Assembly: GCF_910592395.1 (NCBI RefSeq)
Contig: NC_088308.1
Span: 20,909,501 to 20,973,500, forward strand
DNA from: Lineus longissimus
Lineage: Eukaryota; Nemertea; Pilidiophora; Heteronemertea; Lineidae
Direction of reading: 5' to 3'
Length of the DNA stretch: 64,000 nucleotides
The notes below the pieces were generated by a model, which was not told where the DNA came from, did not search any database, and saw only the letters and a list, made by a program, of their open reading frames with translations. Both the position numbers and the translations under genes were made by a program. Of this stretch, positions 11,732 through 22,384 are shown in pieces; position 1 is the stretch's first letter, and each line of letters begins with the position of its first letter.

Positions 11732-12790
11732 TAGCATGAGGAGCACCTATCTTTCAAAACCTGGTCCACTGTCTCTCACAACCTGTAGCTGCTGGTGCCA
11801 CATGATGTATAGTACCTCGTCTCTCACAACCAGTGGCACCTGAAGTAGCCCCTATCGCCAACACGTGGTTGGTGTAGCAGAATATTCAATTCCCTGTCTT
11901 TCACAACATGTACCTGGATTCCCATGTCCCTCACGACTTATGGTCCCCTGTCTCACACAACCTGTTGCTAGTGACGCAGAAAGTAGCAGTCCCTGGTTCT
12001 TCACAACCAATGACTGGTGTAACAGCAGGAAGAGTCCCCCATGCCGCTTTGACAACTTTTGTCCCCTGTCGATCACAACCTGTAGTTGTAACGATAGTTG
12101 TGGCACCTGTTATCTCACAACCTGTGGCTAGCGCAGCAGGATTCTATGTCACAACCTTTCGCTGATGAAGTCTTTGGCATATAAATACTGGTCTTTCTCA
12201 ACCGGAGGTTTTGTCCCTTGTCTTTCACAACAAGTCGCTGGTGTAGCAGGAGGAATAGCCCCCTTTCACATCTTTTTTAACGTTTCAGCACAGTAACTCA
12301 CATTTATTCAGGTTTTTTAATCGAAAATCGACATGGGCTATATCAGGGATTTGACACAACCAATGTCTGGTGTAACAGCAGGAAGAGTCCCCCATGCCAC
12401 TTTGACAACTTTGGTCCCCTGTCTCTCACAACCTGTAGTAACGATAGTTGTAGCACCTGTTATCTCACAACCTGTGGCTAGCGCAGCAGGATTCTAAGTC
12501 ACAACCTTTCGCTGATGAAGTCTTTGGCATATAAATACTGGTCTTTCTCAAACGGAGGTTTTTTGTCCCTTGTCTTTGACAACAAGTCGCTGGTGTAGCA
12601 GGAGGAATAGCCTCTTTTCACATCTTGGTCTCCTGTCGATCACAACCGGCGTGGCCGGTGTAGCAGAATGGATAGTCCTATGTCTTCCACAGCCTGCAGA
12701 CTAGCTAGGCAAGGTACTACAATACATCATGTGTCACCAGCTACAGGTTGTGAGAGTCCTCTTTGTCTCACAACATCTGGCTGGTGAAGC
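11732..12790 (-). repeat. ~45-bp tandem repeat array, mostly reverse orientation
   Basis: The same unit as in 10975-11480, now reading CTCTCACAACCTGTGGCTGG on the plus strand. Many cores are spaced irregularly because some monomers are decayed or interrupted. It includes a 44-base inverted pair (11773-11816 with 12713-12756, small indels) and a tight hairpin (12735-12755 with 12766-12786, 10-base loop). The open frames on both strands are repeat artefacts. Confidence 0.75.
12002..12626. repeat. Recent direct duplication of a ~272-bp block within the array
   Basis: Copy 1 is 12002-12275 and copy 2 is 12355-12626, offset about 353 bases, with only scattered substitutions and a few short indels. 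A 79-base unique spacer separates them. The two copies are far more alike than neighbouring monomers, so this is a segmental duplication younger than the array itself. Confidence 0.85.
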
Positions 12791-13379
12791 TGGTGGCATA
12801 TAAGCCCCGTTCATTCACAGGGCTTACATCAGACTTTCATATACGAGACAATTATGCTCCGATTTCAAACATGCCTTGTCGTCATAGTGATATGGCGCAA
12901 GCAGGATTAAAATGAAATATCTACCGGGTCATCAGACTTTAACCAAAGCCACAATGGTATGCTGTTATCAGTAGGTTGGTCAGGTTATAAGGCATAATGG
13001 AACCTTGAACTTTTTTAATGTCTTGGGAGTAGACCATTGTCTTTAGTTAATATGATATAACAAATTCCTAACTTATAACCACCAACGCTTTAGAGCGATA
13101 TATCGATAGTATTGTTGCACTTTATAATGTTGCTGTACGTAACAGATGTTTATTTTTGGACACATCATTTCACAACCCCGGGTCACAACCTAGGACAGCT
13201 CGAGTCACAAGCCTCATGGTTAATGGCAAATGGACTTAACGTATCAAAGGCGAAACATCTTGTGTCAACTTTTTATGCACCTTCTGTCGAACTGGGTCAA
13301 TATCAAAATTTACAATGCCATACCACTATTGCCTCCCTTCAAAATTCCACTGCCTGATTTAATACGGACACGTAATTCT
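12791..13379. other. Unique-looking DNA between the two satellites
   Basis: I see no gene. A few isolated CACAACC cores (about 13167-13195) in reverse orientation suggest decayed satellite remains. Confidence 0.4.
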
Positions 13380-14480
13380 CACCAGCTGTCATCGACAGTT
13401 AGGTTGTGGCAATGTCAGACCACATGTGCCCGCTTTTTCAGAGCTCTCTCCAGTCGTCTTTGGCAGTATTTAGGTTGTGACAAAGCCTGAATATAACTGC
13501 TTGCCTGTAGAGATTTCTCACCAGCTGTTTTGGGCAGTATTCAGGTTGTGATCACATCAGACTTTATTGCCTGCTTTCTGAGCGTTCTCTCGAGTCGTCT
13601 TCAGCTGTATTAAGGTTGTGGACTGCTTATATAGAGACTTCTCTTCAGCTGTCTCAGGCAGTATACTGGTTGTGACAATATCAAACTATAAGTGCCCACT
13701 TTTCAAGAGCTCTCACAAGCCGTTTTTGGCAGTATCCAGGCTGGGATCATTTCATACTATAACTGCCATTTTGTATATACTTCTCCGTGGCCGTCTTGGT
13801 CAGTATCAAGGTTGTGACGCTGTCAGCCCGACTGTCAGACTATGATTTCCTGCTTCCAAAGACTTCTCATCGGTCGTCTTGGGCAACTGCCTGCTTACAC
13901 ACACTTCTTTTAGCCCTGGGCAACATCTCCGTTGTGATAATGTCAGGCTATCATTGCCTGCGTTCAGAGTGTGCTCCCGGTCGTCTAGTGTACAATTTAG
14001 GTTGTGACAATGATGTTTGACTGACTGCCAGCTTACAGAAACTTTCCGTAGCTCAGGCAGTATCCAGGTTGTGATTAAGTCCGCCTTTGTCTGCCAGCTT
14101 TCAGAGAGTTCTCTCCAGTCGTTTTCAACTGTAGGATGTGTACTGCTTGCCTTCAGGGACTTTTCATCAGCTGACTTGGGCAATATCAAGGTTGTGACAA
14201 TGTCCGACTATAACTGCTTGCTTTCTGATGCTTCTCATCACCTGTCTTAGGCAATGCCAGGTTGTGACAATATAAGGCTACAGCTACCGTCTTCCATCAG
14301 AGAGTTCTCTCCCGTCGTCTTGGGCTGTATGGTTGTGACGATGTCAGACCATAACTGCCTGCTTTTCGATACTTCTCATCAGCCGTCTTTGGCAATGCCA
14401 GGTTGTGACAATATCAGACCATAACTGTCTGCTTTCATAGAGTTCTCTCCTGGCCGTTTTTAAGTTGTGGGAATGACTAA
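13380..14480 (+). repeat. ~71-bp satellite with alternating A/B monomers (~140-bp higher-order unit)
   Basis: About fifteen monomers, each with a GGCAGTAT-like segment, the core AGGTTGTGACAATGTCAG and the tail ACTATAACTGCCTGCTT. Monomer heads mostly alternate between an A form (ACTTCTCATCAGCTGTCTT; e.g. 13511, 13637, 14160, 14371) and a B form (AGTTCTCTCCAGTCGTCTT; e.g. 13441, 13583, 14107, 14302, 14442). One A monomer is doubled (14160 and 14231) and the middle, 13780-14040, is rearranged. The minus-strand open frame at 13806-14189 follows the repeat and is not a gene. Confidence 0.8.
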
Positions 14481-14630
14481 CCAATGATGTTCTGTCTATA
14501 AAACATCCCAGTACCCACCCAGTCACAACTGCTCAACTGTAATGGACAAAAACATCATGGAGGACTTGCCCTTTGCAATTCGTACACATAGCAAACCAAA
14601 GCAGACAACAAGATTTTCTAAGATTCAGCT

Positions 14631-14636
14631 TTTATT
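14631..14636 (-). terminator. Candidate poly(A) signal of the AFAP1-like gene
   Basis: TTTATT on the plus strand is AATAAA on the minus strand. The minus-strand sequence just beyond it is GT-rich (TCTTGTTGTCTGCTTTGG), as expected of a downstream element. It would give the AFAP1-like transcript a 3'UTR of about 4.5 kb. Other TTTATT sites nearer the stop codon (for example near 16240-16255) are alternatives. Confidence 0.4.
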
Positions 14637-17600
14637 TCCATTGCTTCTTACATTGTAAAATGTAAAGGAGATACAAAAAGGCTGTCGATAACTCGCGATT
14701 ATCGTACAATTCAAGGAAAACGCTACATAATCTGTACATCCACATCGTCAAAAGTTATTACACTAACAAATATCAATGACCATATTAGTAAATCAATAAG
14801 CGCTGGCACACTTAGAAAAGCAAAGACCTTTGAAATGACAGCTAGAGGTCATCTCGTTCCCACAACTGAAGATCTCTTATAATCTCTGGGGATATGCTGC
14901 TGTACATGTACTTATGAAGTCAGCCAAATCTGAAGCGAATTAAAATCTTATGGGCCATAATGTCTTTAGCCATCTCAATCTCATGGCCAAAATGTCTCAT
15001 GTTTCTAAAGCATTTTAAAGTAAATTCTGCTACTGGAGCATCTTTGTCATAACAGCAGCAATGAATTGTGGATGGGAACCAACTCATCAACATGAAATGG
15101 ACATATTTCATGCCACAGTTTCATTTTTGCAGTGATCGAGTAGGCTATTACAGATCTGAAAGGTGAAAATTCAATAATCACTGATCAAACACGACCTCAA
15201 TCCACATATCAATCCAACTGGATGCGATATTAACAAATATTTCTGATAATAATACCGGTGATAAGAAATCATGTCATCGTTACAAAATATCGTATGATTA
15301 TGTCAGAAATGTCACAGTATTACGGACCGCCAGAGAGCTTTTGATTTCTGTGACCTGTCTAGCAGATGACAGGCTATTGTTCAAAGGATAAACAGAGGTC
15401 AGAGATTCTTCCCTACTGATCAAAGGCCAATGTTGGTCAAACCATTGATATTTTTTCAACATTCTCGATGCCTTATTAAATGGACACAATTAAAAGAAAT
15501 AATATTGCCAAGTTAAAAGTCAACAGCAGCATGTTTTGAACACCCTGGCCAACTTTTTCTTGAATATAGAAATATAGTTATGATTACTCTTTCTACACTG
15601 ATATAAGATCTAGAGGTCTTGATCTAAGGAATCAGCAAGGCATTTTTTTCAAAAGTGCTGCCCCCGAATATCTCAACAAACTCTCGTCCTCAAAGGAATG
15701 AATCAGTCCATACAGTCTTGTTCATGGAATGTTGACACTATTTGTGGTTGTTTTATTTGATATCGATGTCATTACTGACACAGGGGGGATGGTACTGTTC
15801 ATACAACTGCATCCCAGACTTTATATATGTGTTCTCAGAGTAATCATGATTCTTGTGTATTGCAGCTATAAGTTAGATGAAAACATAAAAATTTACGGTA
15901 AATGAAAAATTAAAATATACACACTTGGTTTACATGTACCTGTACAACAAACTCATCAGAGGATTTCGGCTCACACTAAACAGCCAAATTTTCGTAAGCA
16001 TTTTATTTGTCTTGCATCAGCCAACTTCTTGGGTACATCATCTAGACGCACAACTGCATTCAATCAATAACAGAAGATTGTCACGAGATGTGACATTTTA
16101 TACTGTAAACTGTGGTGTTTTACACCTATTCATTCCTGCAATTAGCCCAAATTTCTAAAGAAAAAAATTAAATTTTTACAATCTTTATTGGCGGGCTATG
16201 ACATTTCTTTCAATTTTTCCAATAAAATACAAATACCTTTTCATTTATTATTTTTGCAAATCTTGTTACATGAATTCGTGAAATCCGCAAAACTAAAACA
16301 CTCGCAAAAATTTGACAGTTTATAGTATGAAGTTTCAATACAATGTGGCTTTAAACTTTAGTCACCTCTGCCTTACTTTCATGTCTGATTCCAGCAACTG
16401 AAAGCTACAAGCTATACTACGTAAAAAGGTGATATTGCAATTCTGTCCAATGGCAAAGAGAAAGCGACAAGTCAAAAATAACAAAAACATGAATGTGTAC
16501 AGAATCATTGCTACAAAAGCTCAGTTGTACAAAACTGTCCAACAAAAAATGAATGTTTCTCATTTCAGTAATAAATAATTATGCAAGAGAAGGCACATTT
16601 TTTAAAAGTGATTTACCCCAGCATAAGTTCAGGAGACCAGACCAATACTGTGACCTTGAAGAGACCTGTATCATTTCAACACTCTACCCTTCATACACCA
16701 GTGCACTAACCTTTTGGAACTCTCTCATTTTTTGTTAATTTTTTCTCGTGTACTGTATTGACATGACAAAAATGAACAGATATCAAGGCCTCGATCATGT
16801 CTTTCATAATGTAATCGAGGAAATAATCGTGGATAATCTTTGTAATGTGGTGATGTCAGGGGCCAAGTTAACCTATCATGACCGAAAGGTTTATTCACAG
16901 ATCAAAAAGAGAGACATCGAAAAGGGAGTTGGCATTGGTGTACAATGTGTGACCCGCTCTACCAAAACTAGGCGCTTGTCGCATCTGAACTTGACAGGTT
17001 GATACGAACTTGTTGTTCATTTCCCTATTGTAGACCTTTTGTGAAATGTGACCAAATCAGTTTGTAATAGATTTCACAAAAGGTCTACAATAGGGAAATG
17101 AACAACAAGTCCGTATCAACCTGTCAAGTTCAGATGCGACAAGCGCCTAGTTTTGGTAGAGTGAGTCACATGTTACAAATTTTATACATAAGAAATGTTT
17201 TCCACACATTTTATGCCAGTCTTTTACAATCATTTGCACTGTATGGCACAATTACATCAGATCTCAGGACAGGGATACTTCAGACTGAACAAATGTTACA
17301 AATTTTCCCTCAAAACGATTTTAATTGCACCAGAGCCCAATCAAGACAAATCACAGATCGAGTCAATAACGACAAATTTTGACGCCTCCATTTTTGGCAC
17401 AAAGAACCACAAGGCAATGTATGATAACGTCACATCAGGGACACTTTGTCAACACATTCTGATGTCAAACCCAATGTGGTTAATGGGGACACGTCCAGAT
17501 GACGTCTTCTTCCAGACATGAATGAAAGAAGGTCATTTCTTTCAAAGTTGAAAATCATCATCTAAAACAAGTTATCAAATCTTCTGCACTTAAAATAAAC

Positions 17601-19156
17601 CTAATTTGATTTTGGTGTCAAGTCAATATTTAATATAACTGAATAACAAAACTTGAACTGAAGCACATTATGAGATAATAGTCACATGTTCAGTGTGCAA
17701 TAACCCTGTCATAATATCTAAACCACTATTTTTTCGCGGCACTAAATTTTAGTGAAAATAATTATGCTCTTCAGATTTCACACCCATTATTTCTACGATT
17801 ATAGATGGATTTTCAAATGATTAAAAACCCTCACATTTGGCTCAGTTATTATCATGTGGCTCATGTAATTACTGACCCAATTATAAAAATATATGGGTCG
17901 CGAAAACAAAGCGGTTTACTGTCTCCTTTCGAACAAAACACACGTTTTCACAAAACGAAGCAATGTTTATCACTATAAGCTTTACAGTACAGTGCTAGTT
18001 TCATCATGATACTTACAAAACAAGGTCTATGCAAGTATTAAATCAATCCATAAGTTAAATATTTACAATGACTGATCCATACTTCCAATTGACAACAACG
18101 TTTACCGAAAGAAAATTGACAACTCTTTCCCTAATTTCTCCCATGGTTGCATCAATTCATAAAAAGACATACCACATGGAAAGGAAAGTTTCTTGATTCA
18201 AATTGTAGTGATTTTTCTGTGTTGTGCTTTCATAGCAGCCTCCGAATTGACCGATTTTAATACAATGTTTCTTCCATTCAAACCCTTTTACATGGGATAC
18301 ATGGAATTCAATACAAATTGCAATCGACACCGGTCTGAAGAAGCCACTGTCAAGCACATGCACCCCATCCCTTGGGAGTCTTCAGGTTGTAGCAGGGTGT
18401 TGGAATGACCCATTCAAATAATGACTCTTAAGAAAAGTGACTCCAAACCCCCAATATCTAGTATTAAGTAGAGATTTACCTAAGCCATACAAAGTATGTC
18501 AGAAAACACAGCATTTGCCTCTTTAAGGTAACTGTCGAGTCAGCTTATCAATTTATAATTCACTTTACTTTCTGCCAATACAGAAAACTAAAAGTCAGGA
18601 GAGATTCATAATTTGTCATAATTACCCGTGGAATAATGCAGTGAAACCATTCATCCTCTCTGATTGCAGCATTGAATATGACAAAGTGATGGAGTCCTGT
18701 AAGGCGAAAGCCAGCATGACATCACAGACAGTCACCTCCTAATGCTCCAGAAGAATAGTTTTCAAATGTCCTTCACGGATGATGCAAAATTAGATTGTCC
18801 TTCAAAGTCTCAAAAGTCTATGGCTATTCATCGATTGGTGAGCATTCAGAACTTGAATTTGAATGTCCGAGTGAGGTATACAGCCTGCAAGAATCCAAGT
18901 TCGTGAAATAATCCAGAGGCGTGGCCAATCAGAATCCAAGGCCTCTTGGGTCTACACGCAAAATTTACAGCATGACTAATGTTTTAAAGTAGATATGAAT
19001 GTACAATCCTCGAATAGTACTGCATACAAAAAGGTGTTAAAACGTCCTGCAACTAAAATCTGAATTAAGTCAATATCCACTCATAAGGCTGATTTAATGT
19101 CCCTCGGATAATAATTATCAAAGGCATCTGTTTCTTGTCTATAGATTTCTTGTTTC
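14637..19156 (-). other. Inferred long 3'UTR of the AFAP1-like gene
   Basis: No splice-consistent coding exon lies beyond the stop codon at 19157. The stretch is AT-rich, with many T- and A-runs and AU-rich patches. Its one striking element is the palindrome at 16948-17170. The plus-strand open frames here (for example 17098-17521) overlap that palindrome or lack any motif. Confidence 0.4.
16948..17170. repeat. 100-bp near-perfect palindrome (long fold-back)
   Basis: Left arm 16948-17047 and right arm 17071-17170 are reverse complements with three mismatches over 100 bases. The spacer is the 23 bases 17048-17070. If transcribed on either strand it would form a long, almost continuous duplex. 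The outer ends show no clear target-site duplication or transposon terminus. Confidence 0.95.
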
Positions 19157-22100
19157 TCATTTGTCTCGTTGTAAGGCTTCAAATTGCTGTAAAGATAGAA
19201 ATGGAAAGGGTAAGAAGGGGAGTGAAATATTTCTCAAAGAAATCGTTTTAAAAGCAGTCTGATCTCAATATACTACAAAGTACAACAGAACCTCCCTAGT
19301 AAAGACACCCTCTATTCAGGACAGCCTTTGATGCTGTCCTTAATAGAGAGGTGTCCAGATGACATGTGGTCTAAGAGAGGGAAATCAGTGCCCAGTGATT
19401 TTACAGAGGTGTCCACTAATAAGGGCATCCTGAGGCTAAATGTTTGCTTCTCCGGGGGTTAATGTTTGCTTCTCCGGCCCTGCACTTAGCTTGATTTAAT
19501 GTTTTCTACTCAGTGAGAGTAATCAAAAATCTTCATTGATTTATACAATATTTCATCAGCATTCGTCTTTTGTTAGCCTGTTAAAAGTGTTAAATTGAAA
19601 CGTGGAAAACAAGTGGCTCAATTGAGAAATGAATGATTTGGTGTGGGTGGTGTACATGTATCTTCAATGAAATCACACTTGCCACAACCAGATGGCAGCT
19701 GCCTGAACAGTGAAAATCTGATGCAACCCCAAAGATAATTGCACTTCAATAAAAGGTGTACACAGTACACAGGGGAACTTCCCTCAGCTGACACCTACCA
19801 GCCCTATGAAGGAGATTAGATTTGCACCCAAATTTATCATTTCCATTCAGTTTGACCTCTCAACACAGGATACATCTTTCTTAAAGACAGCTTGTCAGTC
19901 CCCAGGGTGTCCTTGATAGAGAGGTTCTACTGTAATTCTGTTGTGACGCATTTGAACTTGTTTTGTTTACACTTTCAGCTGCGACTTTAGGATTTACCAA
20001 CAATAACAGCTTGTATCTCACAGACAAGCTGCGCCAATATTATCACACTGATGGATAGATAATTTTTCAAGTCAGAAGATGTCGAAAATTGGCTGCAGGT
20101 TGAAATGATAACCAGGATTTTCCAAATTCTTCCAGTTCCTGATATTGATATCTGTTGATTGCCCCCACTATAAGTAAGGGGTATGTACAGAGGTGTTGCA
20201 GGGGTCATTATAAACGCGGGCAGTTCCCCCGCATGAGCAGGGGTAGGAGCAGGGGTAGGAGCAGGGGTGTTTACAGGGGTATATGGAGCAGGGTAGGGGC
20301 ACATACGTTGAATTGAAGGGGTATCTCCAGGGGGTTGGCAGGGGTGTTTGCAGGGTCGCTTGCAGTCCCCTGCTCTATGATGAGGGCGCTACCATAGGGT
20401 AGGACCATAGCTATAGAGGGGAAAGGAGACGTCTCCTGAAGCAGGTGCTTGTTCTGCCCCCTTCCGTCCCCGTCCCAGACAAGAAGGCTTAGTTACCAGC
20501 TTGCAAGGTTGCACTTGAAGTAATAGGTTTTTATAAAGTGTCCTAAATCAACTAATTTAGATGTGGTGGTGTAGTGGTTTTAAGCAGATAACTCATAACC
20601 CGAGTTCCAATTGACATCATTGCCATGCATATCATTTTCCTATTAATTAACCATCTGAATAATTCTGCATAACAATCTAGTTCAGTACATCGTCATAATA
20701 CTGCAATGAATATTAAAATAGGTAACATCTGGTTTTAGTCAATAAATATATCTGCAATAGTAATGAAAGACTACCAGAAAACATCTGTTTTGCCTCACAA
20801 GAGGCCATTGATGAAATACATCAACACTGGTGCCACCTATTATTACAAGTTGAAACAGAAGGCTACAGTTAACACCTGGCAGAGTGGTACATGGGAACCC
20901 CCTTTAGCGGACACCTCTCTATTTGGGACACCCTCTCAATCAAAGACACAACAGTCGGTAGAATATCGTTATTTCTATCAAATTTTAGGACACCTCTCAA
21001 ATAAAGACAGCATTTGTCAGCCCCAAGGGTATAAGGCGCGATGTGGGAATGTAATTAGTTTCCCTAAATTATATGAAACAATCTCATTCTAGGCGATTAT
21101 TGCATATCATGTTGGCAAATAATTAAATTCCCACATGGCGCTCGCCCCTGTGTTAGAGTATTATAATATATGCATTAAGTTTGTAGCTGGTGCATTGGTT
21201 CAAGGGATGAAATTAATGTTTTTCACAGATGTTCGTGGGTGCAACCTCGAATTTAAATACAATATGTAGATTCTCACCTTTAGTCGTTCTAATACACTAC
21301 TTCTACCTGCCCTCGGTGAACTTGACCCGCTGTCTGGTCCCTGATCTGCCGCTGCTTCTTCCTCTTTTTGTTGCTGAAATAACGTTGAACCAATTTTAAT
21401 GGCAACTTAGACCTGGAGGGTGCGAGGTATTCATTTTTAACTACAATGTACCAAAGACCTGAGTCTCATTGCTCAATCTGCAGCAACAGTAACATAGGCA
21501 TTAAGTCCTAATGCTACTATACCTAAATGAAATTTTCTGGAAGAAAAAATACTTTGGTGGCATTTTGTCTCTCACGCTGATTGAGCAAGTAGGCCAGAAA
21601 ATGCATATTACATGCCAGGAAAACCCCCACTTCATGCCAGGAAAACACCCACTTCAACGGAATACAGTAAAAGAATGCGCTTTATTTTCTGATACTAATT
21701 CATCAAATATCAAATATCATCTGTTTTTAGAAATTTTCATGAATCGCAAAAATGAAAAAGCACAATTGTTTTGGCAGTTTACAGTATGGGCCTTTAATGG
21801 ATTCACATACCTGTAAAACTGCAATACTGATGGGTGCCTGTCCCAGCTGTTTCTCCAGGTTGGCAATCTCATTATCTATCCGCTTGTATTCTGTGTCGAC
21901 CGCACGGAATTCGCCTTCCAACCGTCGTTGCTCGAGGAAGGTTTCGGCTTGAGCTTTTTGGTTCCTAATACTTGCCCTGGAGTTGAGAGAGGGACAGCAG
22001 TGTCAGAAACAAGTCTTTTAAGGGTTGACCACAGGCACCACCATTTTGGCTAATCCTAAAGCAATTAGAACTTAAAACTAAGTGTATGCCAATTTCAAGC

Positions 22101-22384
22101 GCGGGAGTCAGTTCTTTGTTTTCCAGAGTACAGACTCTCACCCTACATGCAGAATAAATAACTTGTGTTTAGGCACCATTGCGAGTTGACTGTGATAACC
22201 ACAGCAATGTCATAAAGTAATATTCACCTTTTCGCTTTTAATCTTTCTAACTTAGTCTTCAATTTTGCAATACTCTCCCGCACTTTCTCATGTGGAGTCT
22301 TCTTTTGAGCACGAACCTTACTGAGGTACGTTTGATCCTGCGTTAAATTCTTAAACAATTCCTTATCCTGGTCTATGGTCCTGC
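19157..22384 (-). CDS. AFAP1-like: coiled-coil and C-terminal exons
   Basis: Exons 22384-22228 and 21976-21811 encode a charged heptad-rich coil (KVRESIAKLKTKLERLKAK; VDTEYKRIDNEIANLEKQL), the counterpart of the AFAP1 leucine zipper and actin-binding region. Exon 21373-21278 is acidic and then Ser/Gly-rich, ending VLERLK. The last exon is only ten codons, QFEALQRDK and TGA. Joined, VLERLKQFE matches the position and pattern of the AFAP1 C-terminal VLRKAKEWE. The tiny last exon rests on its acceptor (ATCTTTACAG) and its phase. Confidence 0.82.

Noticed and set aside
13806-14189. 127-codon minus-strand open frame over the 71-bp satellite
   Set aside because: Its translation repeats with the satellite period (TDEKSLEAGNHS-like blocks), so it is explained by the repeat, not by a gene.
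19987-20304. Pro/Thr/Ala-rich minus-strand frame (PAPTPAPTPAH)
   Set aside because: Produced by the G-rich repeat; no splice sites and no homologous place in the AFAP1-like protein.
20560-20615. tRNA-like A box (TGGTGTAGTGG) and a weak B box
   Set aside because: No acceptor-stem pairing or cloverleaf; at most a decayed tRNA-derived SINE.
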